58,000 nt of DNA from Adiantum capillus-veneris (GCA_014529385.2 CM043967.1:131069182-131127181), one strand, 5' to 3'; shown: positions 1-11,112, numbered from the stretch's first letter. Numbers and translations are program-made. Notes: generated by a model not told the origin, from the sequence alone.

Positions 1-2340
1 TACGAACTACAAACAAAACCTCTAACCAACCTATACACAGGTCACCCCTATCACGTGGGTTGGTTAGATATCCTACAATCCACAACGGGTGCTACTAGCG
101 TAGAGGATCAATAGCAAAGAGTTTGTGAGGTCATCCATAGGGTTATTGAGCTAGAGAGACAAAACAAGGGGATCCACATGCCTTCAATGCGTCTCATGAT
201 ATTCTTTGATACAGGGAAGGCTAAACAGCCAACCTTATCGCAAATGGAGACTCCCTCGGTAAGTCCGATGGATCCTCCCTATGTTGTTTCACCAGGGTTC
301 TCAGTGCAATCTGAGCCCACAAGTGATAGCTTTACTTTCCCAAGTCTAGCTCATCTTTCCCTTGATGACACCATGGCTACCATGCCTACCCCACTGATGG
401 GCATGCCAAGAAACATGCCATGGACCTCTTTTGTTAGTAAATCACCGCTACATGGTATCTCAATTCTTGCAATGGTATCTACAAGTGTATACTAATCATA
501 TACACCTATGGGTCCTCGTACTCATGTAGCTCCACCCCTCCCATTGTTTCAACAACCTATGCCCCACAGCCACAACACCCAAGATCTTATTTCAATGGGA
601 CCATACTGGCTAGCATTAGCATGTCAAATCCGATGTCTGCTATGCCTAGGGCCACACATATGAACTTTGGGCCACCGCATGGTCCAACATTGTACCAAAC
701 TATGAACCCTAGCACCTCCTATGCTCCAAGACCAATGCCAATACCTACTCCACATGTAGTCTCTGGAGTGCCTTCCCCACGATGCCTATTCACTTAGGTG
801 ACTTGGCAACATTTTCTCAAGCCATCGGTTGATCTATTGCTAAGAATATGCGTAACACGCCTGATAGAGAGCCTAAAAGTAAGGCAATACAAATAGCCAA
901 GCTCACACAAAAATTTGTGGAGACGGGGATGTGTAAAATCATATCAAAGTGTTTGAACAAATATGCGATTCTCTAGGAGAACACAATGACCTACATAAGA
1001 GTAATGCTTTAAGCCTAACCTTAAGTGGAAAGGCTGGGGATTAGTATAGAACCCTAAGGGTGGAAGAAAAAACGATTTACCATACTCTTAGGAGATTGTT
1101 CTTGAAAGAATACATACGAGAGGGAGTGCTTTGGGGTGTACCATATGAGCTCCAAAAAGCCCAACAAGAGGAAGGAGAGTCCGTGAGAGACTTTATTAGT
1201 CACTTGAAGCATTTAAATTCTCGTTGTAATCCAAATGAGCGCTTCAATAATAACTAATTGCTTGATAGATTCATTAGGGGATTACGACATGAGGATATTT
1301 GCAATGGCCTAGTCATTATCACCACTTGGGAAGCAGTCACCACCAATGCGATCCAATTGGAGGATAATTTAATGATTCAAGGATAAAGAGTGCCGATTGA
1401 GCCTAAATCTACTAGCTTGCAAGCATCGGGTCATCAGCCAATGAACCTAAAGCCTATTTCTAAGGAGCCAAAGATATATGAGATGAATTTAGCAGATCTC
1501 ACCAAGGCCATTCAAGAGAGTCTTAGAGACAATCGTGCTCCGCAAAACAATCATATGTATCCAAGAAGGGAGCAACAATGGTTCTCATTATGCTATGGTC
1601 GATATAGTACTAGAGAATGCCCTACTTTTAGAGTAAAATTCAATGGGAATTGCAATGCATATGGGAGGTATAGTCATCAAGCTAAGGATTGCATAGTATA
1701 TAAGCACGCAATGGCCAATAGACCAACCTTAGCATGGACGGACACACCTCGAGTGCGTGCATTGATGTCGGCCCCACCTCTTGAAAAAACGTCATAACAC
1801 ATGGTCCCTGGGGCCCAAAATGTTGTTCAAACAACACCCTTACCACCTCCAGTGCTAGGACCACAACCACCACATCCAAGAATCACTTCTATGAATCAAG
1901 TGTATTGTGAGTCATCTATTGCTTGTTTGGAAGGCTGTGAGGAGGATATAGACCCTAATATTGCCTATGAGATTGATGCGCTTGAAGAAAGTCCACAATA
2001 CTACATGGAGGACTATTGGGGACAAGTCAAACCTGTCAAGTAGCTTCTCTTGCTGCAAGAGTCCAAAATATCAATTACACTGCCAAGAGACCACCTCTTC
2101 AATGCTATTAGTGTGGAGGTCCACATCGTGTGTCCGAGTGTCCTATTCGGCTACAAAATAACTCCACACTAATGCAAATCAATCAAGCGAGCACGTCTAC
2201 AATGCCGATACTAATGTGTAATCAATGTGGCATAGATCATTTGATTGCCCAATGTTCAAATATCAAAATGCGTCGAATATCATGCCATTAAAATTGATTG
2301 AGGTTACCGAGGAGCCATCACAAAGTACACCTGTGATACC
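1..2340 (+). pseudogene. Ty3/gypsy element A: degenerate gag
   Basis: Gag is the structural capsid/nucleocapsid protein that packages retroelement RNA. The 5' end lies outside the window. A Pro/Met-rich N-terminal part (about 130-800) has many stops. A capsid-like stretch around 880-1380 carries the typical run with ESVRDFISHLKHLNSRC. Positions 1570-1690 hold two damaged zinc-binding motifs, including CNAYGRYSHQAKDC, where the second Cys is Tyr. A tandem pair of CX2CX3HX4C knuckles follows: CY*CGGPHRVSEC at 2101-2139, interrupted by a TAG, and an intact CNQCGIDHLIAQC near 2217-2255. The frame is broken repeatedly, so this cannot make a full protein. The paired-knuckle layout is shared with elements B and C of this window, which places A in the same gypsy lineage. 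Confidence is high for gag remnant and moderate for the exact limits. Confidence 0.8.
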
Positions 2341-3821
2341 AGTAAATGTACTCACATGATCGATGCTCCAAAAAAATATATATATTCTTGAAGAAAGAGA
2401 CACGGCATCAATTGCCCAATCTCAAAAAAAAAGAAAACATGAAGGAAGAGATCGCAAAAAGCATCAAAGTCAGACCCCAGTTCAAGGACCAACATAAGGA
2501 CTAGCGAGATGACCCCGTATATATGAATGACGTTGAAGAGGATTCTGATTCAGGTGAAACCATGGAGACCAAAATGACCACTAAGAAAGAAACCAACAAG
2601 GAAGATTGTCATGAGCCACTTTAAGAATCTTGGTAGAAGATACCCAAAGGGATCTAGAGCCAACACCTAGGCATGTCCAAATTACAGACACAGTGTTCCC
2701 TACGCAACAACAACCTCACAAAGTCCATAGACCCCTAGACATACCTAGTGTCATCCAAGAAGAAAGTGACTTAAAGTCATGGGAAAGTGGGTGTACACAC
2801 TTCTTGTTGAAAAGAATGTTATAGAGGGACTACCTGACCCTATCGAAGAAATTGAGATCCCATCTTCCCCACATCAAGGAATTGAAGCCCAAAAGGTGTT
2901 GTTAAACATTGCCAAATTCATGGATTTCATGGCTTCAGAAGTCAGAACCACTATCATGTCCAAACTATATGGAGACCACGAGCTATTCTTAGCTCTTAGA
3001 GCTTTCCTCAATGGAGAACTGAAAGTCGGGCTACCACAATTTGCACAGATGGATGGATCTAGGGAGATTCCAATAGAGGAGGAACACTTAGATCCAAAAG
3101 CCAACCTAGATGAGAACTCTGTTGTAGAAATACCTATTAACAAGTTGGGACACTACTTTGAGGGCGATATCCAATGCGACCATACCAATCACTACCAAGG
3201 GATTAACTGTGGAGCGAATCCTTGATGGTGGTGTTGGGGTTATCGTTGTGACTAAAAATTGATGGGAAATCATGGGAAGACCTCACCTTGGGACCACAAC
3301 CATAGTAGTGAAGATGGCCAATGGGTCTATTGTTAAACCTACCAGGATGCTACAAGATCTCAAGATCAAGGTCTTTGGACACAAAATAAGAAATACCTTC
3401 ATTGTTATGGATTTCTCCAAACACACTATGACATCTGAGATGATCTTAGGACCATCTTTTCATGAGGGAAGAAAAAATGGTGCGTGACTGGTCTGAAAAT
3501 CATTTCTACTTGCAGTTCCAAGGTTCTGTCATTTGAGTGGATCTTGTAACTACTTAAGCACATCCTCAAGGAAATAGGTTTATAATTGATCATAGATCTG
3601 ACACCACAGTTCACTCGGTTCCATTGTAATATTGTTACACATGTAAAGTGGACATTGATGTTGGGGAAGATTCTCCTTATATGGATGTAATACCTGGGAT
3701 GACTGAGTCAAACAATGTGGATTGGGTCTGCTTAGCAGCAACCATATACACTTGGCAAAACAAGGGGACAACCTGGGTAACACCTTAGGGGGATGAAATA
3801 CCAACACTCGTACCCTTAAAT
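2341..3821 (+). pseudogene. Element A: pre-protease region and degenerate aspartic protease
   Basis: This is the aspartic protease that would cut the polyprotein. A 148-codon open stretch (2779-3225) contains INKLGHYFEGD, the counterpart of NKVGEYYEGEDG in element B and NKVEEYSEGEDG in element C, which fixes it as the segment just before the protease. The active-site triad, expected as D-[ST]-G, reads ILDGGVGV at about 3219-3242, so the Ser/Thr is replaced by Gly. The C-terminal flap signature ILGPSF (normally ILGRPF) is at 3447-3464. Positions 3490-3820 are frame-broken linker with nothing else recognisable. Protease identity rests on order, the DGG/ILG pair and homology to B and C within the window. 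It is almost certainly inactive. Confidence 0.65.
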
Positions 3822-4148
3822 ATGCTAGAAACAATGCATATAGCTTCTGATGACCTACAAAACGAAGGTTTGGCTAGTATTGGAACCATTAGCATCTCAC
3901 AAGACTATAGCCCACATGATTTGGGGTCAAAATCATCAATTGAAAGATACTCTGAGGATGAAGAATCTGAGTTAAATCCTAGTGCAAATGTGGGGACAAA
4001 CCATTCAAGGCCCAGTGCTACCCTAGATGACAATCTATCCAAGGGAGCAGAAGACACAAGTAGTGATTCATCTAGTGACTCTTCACTAGAGATCGGCTGT
4101 AATAAAAAATTAGACAAAAAGAGTAAGAGATATAAGAGGCGGAAGTGA
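3822..4148 (+). pseudogene. Element A: acidic/Ser-rich linker between protease and RT
   Basis: A 108-codon open stretch is rich in Ser, Asp and Glu and ends in a basic tail with KKSKRYKRRK. It has no catalytic motif. It sits between the protease remnant and the RT domain of the same element and overlaps the start of the RT frame by a few bases. It is most likely the low-complexity linker of the polyprotein. The basic tail could act as a nuclear-localisation signal, but that is inference from composition only. Confidence 0.45.
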
Positions 4149-5345
4149 AATCACAGTCCACAGAAGAACAAGACCCCATAGACTTACACCCTACACTCGA
4201 TCATTTCAAATCCTACACCACAGAGGAGCGTAAGGTTGTGTATACAAAGGCTCAAATAAAACCTATTAATGGAAGAAATGGAGTCTATGATGGTCCAACA
4301 ATAGTTAAGGAAATAGAGTTAGCAGACCCAGGTGAGGAGTCCAAACCTATCTTCATTGCCCAAGATCTGATAGAAACTGAGGAGTATGTACTTAAAGTAC
4401 TTCTCAAGGAATCCAAGGATATATTTTCTTGGATATATCATGATATGAAAGGTGTTCCACCTTCAATGGTGCAAAACACAATCCCCATGAATAGCATGGC
4501 TAAAACAATTCATCAATGACCCTACCCAATGAATCTTAAGTATGCAAAGATTGTTCAAGAAGAGATTGAAAAGCTTGTGAAATGCGGATTCATATACCTT
4601 ATTGAGCACTCAAAATGGGTGTCTCCAATAGTGATTGTGACGAAAAGAATGGGAAACTCAAAGTGTGCGTGGATCTCAAGAAGGTCAATGCCGCCACTAG
4701 GAGGGATCTTACCCCTTGCCATATTCAGAACATGTGCTTGAAAGAGTTGCAAGGAAGGAAGCTTATAGCTTTTTGGATGGGTACTCTGGCTACAATCAAA
4801 TCACAATTGCGCTAGAGGAACAAGCTAAAACAGTCTTTATAACCAAATTTGGAGTGTTCGGAATTTGTGTTATGGCTTTTGGCTTAACCAATGCCCCTGC
4901 TACCTTTCAAAGATTAATAAACACTGCTTTTAGAGAATATTTGAGGGAGTTTAGATGACCTTTGTGTTTATTCCTCTTGAAAAGAACATCTATCATGGCT
5001 ACAAGAAGTGTTTGAGAATTGCAAATTGTATCACATCTCCTTAAACCTTTCAAATGCCAATTTTGGGTTAAACATGGAGTCATTTTAGGGCATATAGTGT
5101 CCAAAAATGGGATTTCCATAGATGAGAGAAAAATTAAAGCTATTGCTGAATTGCCACCGCCTACGAACGATAAAGGAGTTTAAATGTTCATGGTCCATGT
5201 TAGTTCTTACCGACGGTTTATTTTAAACTTTGCCGAGATAGCTCGTCCTTTGTACAAGCTTCTTATTGAGTTCCACTAGACTGTGGAATGTGACCATGCT
5301 TATGAGTCATTGAAAAAGACCTTGACAAGCGCTCCCATTCTATGA
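4145..5345 (+). pseudogene. Element A: reverse transcriptase, frameshifted
   Basis: RT copies element RNA into DNA. The order is typical of plant Ty3/gypsy. ADPGEESKPIFIAQDL and the FSWIYHDMKG segment lie at 4319-4470. KYAKIVQEEIEKLVKCGFIY and WVSPIV follow at 4540-4630, then VCVDLKKVNAAT in a shifted frame, and then AYSFLDGYSGYNQI, GLTNAPATFQRL and AFREYL (4760-4940). The catalytic Y/F-x-D-D box is seen as SLDDLCVYSS at about 4950-4980, in yet another frame. At least three frame changes and several stops separate these blocks. The thumb/connection segment runs into RNase H. Domain identity is secure. A functional product is not possible from this copy. Confidence 0.9.
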
Positions 5346-5809
5346 GTGCCCGATTGGAATATAATTTTCCATGTGCATATTGATGTATCCAACTTTGCTA
5401 TTGGGTGTGTTCTAGTTCAACCAAGAGAACATAAATTGGACTACCCCATTAGCTTTGCAAGTCGTCAATTGAATGATGCCGAGAGAAACTACACCACTAC
5501 AGAGAGAGAAGGTTTAGCTATGATTTATGCAGTAAAAAAATTTGCTACTACCTTATGGCCAACAAGTTTGTTTTCTATGTTGATCATCAAGCCTTGTTGT
5601 ATCTAGTAAATAAACCTTCTTCCACAGGAAGAATTACACGATGGTTGTTAATTCTTCTTGAGTTTGATTCTATCGTTGTGGTGAGACCTGGTAAAAGACA
5701 TGTCATGGTGGATCATTTGTCTCGCATACCCAATGGTAAAGCCCCTACTGGAGTTGATGATGAATTTCCCAATACTTCCTTATTTCTAGATTGTGAACTT
5801 TCTAGTTAA
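5346..5809 (+). pseudogene. Element A: RNase H domain
   Basis: This domain degrades the RNA strand of the RNA-DNA hybrid. It starts with FHVHIDVSNFAIGCVLVQP, the usual first catalytic Asp block of retroelement RNase H. It continues with ISFASRQLNDAERNYTTTERE (5450-5510) and AMIYAVKKF. In a second frame it runs through ANKFVFYVDHQALLYLVNKP, GRITRWLLILLEFD and VMVDHLSRIP. One frameshift near 5555-5600 splits the domain. It lies directly between RT and integrase, as expected for gypsy elements. The catalytic blocks look good, but the gene is broken. Confidence 0.88.
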
Positions 5810-7218
5810 TGGTTTTGCACCCAAAGAGCTTCGTAAGGACATAGCTCAAAAACTGTTAAAAGAATTTGAACCTTATTCTCTCATTGCAAGAACTCTCTAC
5901 AAGCTAGGGAAGGACAATATTCTTAGATGTTGTGCCCGCGAGGATGAGTATTTATACATACTGCAAGAAGCCCACATGGGTATAGCCGGAGGACATTTCT
6001 CAGGGGAACTAACTGGTAGAAAGGTGTTGCAATCAGGCTATTGGTGGCCTACCTTATTCAAGGATGCATGACTTTTTGCAAAAGGATGTGATGAATGCCA
6101 ACGTTACAAGATCACCCAACGAAAGGATAAGATGCCCTTACATCCTATTAAAGTGACCCAATCATTTGAAAAATGGGGTTTGGACTTTGTAGGCCCAATT
6201 AGTCCGGCAACTCGTAGCACTCAATCTCGATATATTATAGTTGCCACTGACTATGTGACAAAGTGGGCATAAGCAAGGGCGAAACGTAAGGGTGATGCAA
6301 GGTCAACTGCCAAGTTTCTCTTTGAGAACATTATTACAAGATTTGGTTGTCCCTTTGAGATTGTGAGTGACAATGGCACTCATTTTACAAATGGAGTGAT
6401 AAAAGAACTCACTACCAATTTCATGATAGCTCACTCTTGTCCACACCTTATTATCCACAAGCATATGGCCAAGCTGAGAGAAGTAGCAAGACTTTAATTT
6501 CTATCTTGACCAAAACAGCAGAAGCTCATCGCACAAATTGGGATTTGAAGCTAGCATCAGCTCTATGGGCTTATCGTACCGCTTACAAAGTGGCTATTAA
6601 TTGTACACCATTCAAAATGGTATATGGCCAAGAAGCACTTATGCCATGGGAGTTTGTAATTTGTAGTCTGCATGTAGCTTCACAAGAAGGTTGGGCTAGT
6701 AACCCTTTAGTTGAGCGCTTATATATCCTTGAGAGGTTAGATGAAGAAAGGCAATTGGCTGTGAAAAACGCACTTGTGGAGAAAGATAGGAGGAAGAAAT
6801 GGTTTGACAGTCATCTAAAGGACAAAGATATCAATGTTGGTGATAAATTCCTTATGTATGGAGTGCGTAACGAGAAGAAAAAGTTGAAGTATGCGGGAAA
6901 AGGACCATATAGAGTATGCAAAATCACCCCACAAGGTACCATTTGGGTCTAAACTCTTGATGGAGTAGAAACCATTGGATACCTCAATGGGAGTAAATTT
7001 AAAAGATACTATGATCCTTTAAGCCAAGAGGAGCTACGTGCCATCCATAAAAGAAAGGAAGCCAAGGCACAGGCTGAGTAGAAGAAGATACAAGCTCAAG
7101 CTGAAGCTAAGGAACGACAACATCGTATAAGACGCCAACGAGAGGCCAACCAAGGAGTTACACATGCATTCCATGTTGAAATAGAGGATGATTGGTTGGA
7201 CTCTGGCACACCTCTATG
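5793..7218 (+). pseudogene. Element A: integrase
   Basis: Integrase inserts the cDNA into the host genome. The N-terminal HHCC zinc finger is visible as HMGIAGGHF (5976-6002) followed by CDECQ at about 6090. The catalytic DDE core is readable. The first Asp is in GLDFVGPI (about 6178-6205), the second in VSDNGTHF (about 6364-6390) and the Glu in GQAERS (about 6466-6483). It then runs ALWAYRTAYK and VYGQEALMPWE and ends in a basic, Gln/Ala-rich tail, stopping at 7216-7218. Stops at about 6070, 6270 and 6950 and a frameshift near 6425 break it. No chromodomain is seen. A minus-strand LTR (element D) begins six bases after the stop, so element A's own 3' end is displaced or lost. Confidence 0.9.
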
Positions 7219-7854
7219 ATAACTGTTAGACGAAGCAGAAGTGAATGTTGAACTTTGCTCAAGATGAGTGCTCTGAACTATGCTCAAGGTTCCTTTTACT
7301 TACGGAAGGGAGAACCTTCTGTTCTTTTAGTGAGAGAGTGCAATGGACACAAACAAAGTGGATAAACACTGTGAATGAAGGTGTTGAGACTGAGAGATAG
7401 AGAGAGAATAATACGACACCAGAATTTATTTAGACCCTCCTTTGAAGGTCCCATTCTCTATGGAGAGAGCGGTCTACTTATGATTGCACAAATCTCTACA
7501 ATGCTTGGACTTGCGGACGATGTCGACAACGATGAGACGGGCTGAAATCTGAAAATGCTAAGGGCTGAAATCTGCAGAACTTTATTTTCTGAATTTTGAC
7601 TCTATGTCGGTGACGATGTCGATGACGATGATGCAACGACGACATGCGGAAAACGAAGATGCTGAAATCAGTGTTTTCCGTGCTGAATTTGCAAACTTTG
7701 CGGTATCTGACTGTGCGGCGAGGAACTGCTGTGGTGGCAGGAAGGTGAGATTTGCGAGGTCTGGGGGTGCTACTGCGGAGTTTGAATGCTGAAAACTAAA
7801 AGCACTAAGTCTACTGTGGTTTTGTCTAAAAGATCTGCAAACTGCTAGGTCTCT

Positions 7855-8030
7855 TGCAGATGCAAAAATGCTAGGCTGATTTTGGGATCCTGTTGCAAAA
7901 ACGCTAAGTCCCTTGCTATGAAATCTACTAGCACTAGGGCTGTTCTGGGCTATTGCAATGCAAAAACGTTGGCTGATCTTGGTGCAAAACGCTAGCTTGT
8001 TGCTAATGCAAAAATGTTAGGTCTGCTGAT
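7855..8030. repeat. Degenerate short repeat (GCAAAAAYGCTAG type) in D LTR
   Basis: The string GCAAAAATGCTAGG and close variants (GCAAAAACGCTAAG, GCAAAAACGTTGG, GCAAAACGCTAG, GCAAAAATGTTAGG) recurs at least five times in about 170 bp, interleaved with GATCCTGTTG. It lies in the presumed R-U5 part of the LTR. No coding potential is seen. Confidence 0.6.
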
Positions 8031-8109
8031 GGGGATCCTGTTGAGAAGATGCCTATTGAATGTGAAGTTCCTGCTCCCTCTTCTGCCAGAAAGTGCTAGC
8101 GCTAGTTTT

Positions 8110-8120
8110 CTTTATATACT
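8110..8120 (-). promoter_or_regulatory. TATA box in element D LTR
   Basis: AGTATATAAAG on the minus strand, 300 nt from the LTR start. Its placement and orientation agree with the direction of element D inferred independently from the polypurine tract. Confidence 0.55.
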
Positions 8121-8420
8121 TGCTTAGTGAATTTGCCCTACCTCCAACAAAGGTCACTTAAAAATAATAAGTGAAAGATATCAAAAATAGGTCTATGCAC
8201 TATAAAAATGCTCCTGATTTGTTTTGATAGAAATCTGATAAACAACCTGTGTGCAACCAGAAGATATGCATCTAATCTAAGTGTCTAAACATGCACGGTC
8301 TGTAAACAGACTCACAAAAGTGCCACATCACTTCCTAATATAGCTGAACTGAAGTGAATTGAACCCATGTCGTGAAGTAGCTTGTCCACATACACATAGG
8401 GTTAGATGTGTAATGTGACA

Positions 8421-8433
8421 TCCCCTCCTTTTC
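8421..8433 (-). promoter_or_regulatory. Element D polypurine tract
   Basis: On the minus strand GAAAAGGAGGGGA directly precedes the LTR start TGTCACA. This is the plus-strand primer site expected next to a 3' LTR. Confidence 0.65.
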
Positions 8434-8488
8434 AAAGTGAGGTACTAGTACCAAACAATATGGCATCAAGGGAGATTGTCAACAGCGT

Positions 8489-8731
8489 TTAGATGAATCC
8501 TGGGAAGGACTCTTCGCTGGCCCACTCTAATGTGCGGGTCATGCGATACTTGAACTTCATAAAGGTCTGCAACGCTTGCTTCTTTGGGCCGCGCCGAAAA
8601 CAACACAAAGTCATCTGTGGCCCCTTCAATGCTTCAACTTCATCTATAGTCATGCATCTACCTTCTTCAAGAATCTCTGAGGATGAAAATTCATGAACCC
8701 ACTTCCAACACAAAAACATGAACATACCCAT
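8489..8731 (-). CDS. Element D: unrecognised 3'-terminal open frame
   Basis: An 80-codon open frame just upstream of the polypurine tract of element D. It includes ILEEGRCMTIDEVEALKGP and ends EESFPGFI. A readable stretch continues past its stop, with ISLDAILFGTSTSL and KGGDV running into the polypurine tract. I do not recognise a family. The way coding-like sequence runs into the tract resembles the 3' end of a polyprotein gene, so it is probably the last part of element D's coding region. It is not an integrase or chromodomain that I can identify. Confidence 0.35.
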   Translation of the reverse strand: MGMFMFLCWKWVHEFSSSEILEEGRCMTIDEVEALKGPQMTLCCFRRGPKKQALQTFMKFKYRMTRTLEWASEESFPGFI

Positions 8732-8782
8732 TCCATGTAGATTGACGAGAAAAATTATATTCCTTTGAGAAAACTATGCATG

Positions 8783-9388
8783 CTATGGATCTGAACATAG
8801 AAACGGAGTGTCAAACCGTTTATCAAACACATGCAAACAATGGGGTCGAATCTTGACTTTTTGATCTAAATCAATCAACTGTGGCAAATCACAGTGGAAA
8901 TGTCGATGCTTGATGCTCAATTCTTCTTGTGCTCTTTCTGATACTGTGCCATGCCAAGAAAGAGACATGGAATGTGAATTCCTTGAATGCAAACATGTCA
9001 TCTTTCCATGAGTAATCTGCATACATATGTGCTCATTCATGAGTGAATTGTGTTCAGCGTGCAATATGTCATGCCTGTGAAAAGGGATCACATAAGGATG
9101 GTGACTAAAATACAAGAAAGCATCACGAATGAAACACTCAAACAGTGCTTGCTGACTAATCATTCGAACACAAAATACTTCTTGTGGGGGTTCTTTGGAC
9201 CTTGACTCAAGAGCCAAGATCGATTCTTCGTGATCTATCGAATCTTCATGTGAGGGTTCTTTGGACTTCGACTCAAGAGCCAAGATCAGTTCTTCGTGAT
9301 TGATTGGATCTGCAATGAGGTTAGCTTCACTAGAAAAAGCATCAACTAAACCATCATTCTTGTGAACTATCACATCTTTTTCTTGCAA
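8783..9388 (-). CDS. Element D: 201-codon open frame with 21-residue tandem repeat
   Basis: An uninterrupted frame lies upstream of the other D frame on the same strand. Near its start it holds a tandem duplication, INHEELILALESKSKEP followed by IDHEESILALESRSKEP, with a 63-nt period. A His-rich part follows (YFSHHPYVIPFHRHDILHAEH). No known domain is recognised. It is acidic at the N-terminus and has no obvious signal peptide or membrane helix. It may be the C-terminal half of a D protein, because the upstream part is cut off at the junction with element E near 9390. A coding function is unproven. The open length and the in-frame repeat are the only support. Confidence 0.4.
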   Translation of the reverse strand: MQEKDVIVHKNDGLVDAFSSEANLIADPINHEELILALESKSKEPSHEDSIDHEESILALESRSKEPPQEVFCVRMISQQALFECFIRDAFLYFSHHPYVIPFHRHDILHAEHNSLMNEHICMQITHGKMTCLHSRNSHSMSLSWHGTVSERAQEELSIKHRHFHCDLPQLIDLDQKVKIRPHCLHVFDKRFDTPFLCSDP

Positions 9389-9390
9389 AT

Positions 9391-10020
9391 ATGGAGGTTA
9401 ATATAAACCTAGGACGCACGTGGATGATAGCCACCAAATGCACTATAGATTGGGGGACTGTGGGTGTCACAACACAGAAACCAACTCTTAGCCGTACCAC
9501 TCAAGCCATAGTCCCTGAGATATTGCCTCTTAAGGAAATAAAACCCAAAACATTACATGTCCAAGAGGTTGAACCATATGTCCCCATAGCCCAACTCTCT
9601 AGAGCTTCAACTGTTGTAGTTGAAATAAAGCTTGAAACACACAAGACCCATCATAATATAACAAAGAGAACATAAAAGTGGGTCCCTAAAGCTTCTTTAG
9701 CAACCATAGCTAGTGCTAAAAGATAGGAGCCTAGAAAGAGACATCCCACTCGCCCCAACAAATGTAAAGAAAAGTTGCGTTCGATTCCTAAAAAGCTATT
9801 GGAAGCCCAAGGCTACTATGAACGAAATGATCAAATCTGGGTGCCAAAACGTAAATTGTGCTCTTACCTATCACTTGACCCATGTGAGCCCAATCCTGTA
9901 GCTCCAAAACAAGTTGACGATTACGGAAAGGAAAAAATCATAGAATGCTACACACTGGCTCTAGAGCTAGTTTGGGTACCAAAGAAAGAATGATTTCTTC
10001 CACCTAGCTCAGGAACAGAG
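9391..10020 (+). pseudogene. Element E: protease tail fused to W-[VI]-P-K repeat module
   Basis: A single reading frame runs from 9391 to 9993 with only two internal stops (about 9672 and 9724). It opens with VNINLGRTWMIATKCTIDWG, which matches the C-terminal ILGRPW...IDW flap region of retroelement aspartic proteases. After a Pro/Val-rich spacer come three copies of a Trp-[Val]-Pro-Lys motif in basic context: KWVPKAS (9676-9696), QIWVPKRK (9832-9855) and LVWVPKKE (9967-9990). A polypurine tract and LTR follow about 330 bp later, so nothing resembling RT, RNase H or integrase can fit after the protease. The same module closes the element B polyprotein. The motif resembles the WVPK seen in the linker of plant copia Gag-Pol (family knowledge), but here it is repeated. 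Its role is unknown. Confidence 0.6.
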
Positions 10021-10320
10021 AAGTCAAATGAAGCTTCTTGCTCTTGATGTAGTTCCTATACGGGAATAGAAGCTTCGACACAACCTCCACCTACCATTGT
10101 ACATATCTATACAAACAAGGAAGAGTTTGCACCTCCCGTTGTAAGTTCATCACCCACAACAACGTTGCAATAATATCATGGGAGAGTACCTTACCACCCT
10201 TGCAACTAGATGAAGCGCATAGGGCGGTCAAAAACTATTAGTTAAAGCCTTCACCCATAAGAACTTGGAACAATTGGTTTCAAAAGGTAATGAAATCATT
10301 CCAAAAGGTATAATGTACCC

Positions 10321-10334
10321 GAGGAAGAGGGGAG
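10321..10334 (+). promoter_or_regulatory. Element E polypurine tract
   Basis: GAGGAAGAGGGGAG directly precedes TGTTTGCTGACAG, a plausible LTR start, on the same strand as the protease tail. It defines the 3' end of element E's internal region. Confidence 0.65.
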
Positions 10335-10611
10335 TGTTTGCTGACAGTCATCATTCACTCACTCCCCTCTTAACCTTCCTCCCTGGTCTCTTAGTCTCAA
10401 ATCTCAGTCTCCAATCTTAGGGAATGTATATATAAAGCCTTATACTCACAAGAAAAAAATAAAAAAAGTAAAAGAGCAAGAGCCACCAAATTTTTTTTTG
10501 GAAACCTACGAGTTCTATACATAATGAAAAATCATAAAAACATATTATGCACAAGGACGCGACCTTTTGACACAACCCTTATAATATTTTCACTCTAACC
10601 ATCATCTATCT
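10335..10611 (+). repeat. Element E: start of 3' LTR (end not resolved)
   Basis: It begins TGTTTGCTGACAG after the polypurine tract. A TATA box, TATATATAAAG, lies at 10427-10437, about 90 nt in. The far end could not be fixed. It may extend well beyond 10611, and element B is inserted about 1.7 kb further on. No second copy of this LTR was seen in the window. Confidence 0.5.
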
Positions 10612-11112
10612 GTGTGTAAAGATATGGTTAGTATGATAGAGTCATCCACTCCTACCTTGGGTGAGAGGTACCCTCTTTACTTTGCACAAGTGTTTCACAT
10701 AGTCTACCTGGTGCTTGCATGTGAATGGGATTTGGTAGATACGCTAGCATGTGAGAGGAATTTTGAGGAATTAGAATGGTTGATATGTCTCTTGACCACA
10801 ACTAATCCATACTTAGTAGAGGATGTCACCCTGATTGCACAAGACTACCCTCTTGACCAAGATGACTATAGGCGTCTAGTGATGTTCTTAGTGAACATTT
10901 GTACCTCTAATGATGAGGAAGAGTTACATGATTTCACGGATGGCACATATGGTCTCACGGATGATGACTTCATTTTTCTTGATGATGATGAGGATAGGGG
11001 TTTATCCTTAGGGTTCCCCCCCAATCTCCACAATATCCTATTCCCTGACTCTCTCGGGGAACTGCAAATAATTAGGTTAGGGTTCCTTATGTTATTTGAT
11101 TGTGTTCAATAA
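10612..11112 (+). CDS. Hypothetical acidic 166-codon frame
   Basis: An uninterrupted frame follows the TATA box of the element E LTR start. The product would be strongly acidic, with an Asp-rich run (FIFLDDDEDRG) and no recognised motif. It may be chance or part of a long LTR/U5 region. It could equally be the leader reading frame of a relative. I cannot assign a function, and confidence that it is translated is low. Confidence 0.25.
   Translation: MCKDMVSMIESSTPTLGERYPLYFAQVFHIVYLVLACEWDLVDTLACERNFEELEWLICLLTTTNPYLVEDVTLIAQDYPLDQDDYRRLVMFLVNICTSNDEEELHDFTDGTYGLTDDDFIFLDDDEDRGLSLGFPPNLHNILFPDSLGELQIIRLGFLMLFDCVQ

Larger units (their letters stand above)
7224..8420 (-). repeat. Element D: 3' LTR (about 1.2 kb)
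   Basis: Read on the minus strand it begins TGTCACATTACAC directly after a purine run at 8421-8433 and ends ...CGTCTAACA at 7224, giving the canonical TG...CA ends with imperfect terminal inverted repeats (TGTCA/TAACA). A TATA box (AGTATATAAAG) lies about 300 nt into the LTR, the position expected of a U3 promoter. The partner 5' LTR is not in the window, because sequence upstream of the internal region switches to element E at about 9390. The 7224 end is inferred from the terminal dinucleotide and is less certain than the 8420 end. Confidence 0.65.

Noticed and set aside
7224-10334. Element D as an insertion inside one element A-E
   Set aside because: D lacks a 5' LTR at its right edge, and E starts inside a protease whereas A already has its own protease at 3.2 kb, so A and E are not two parts of one copy.
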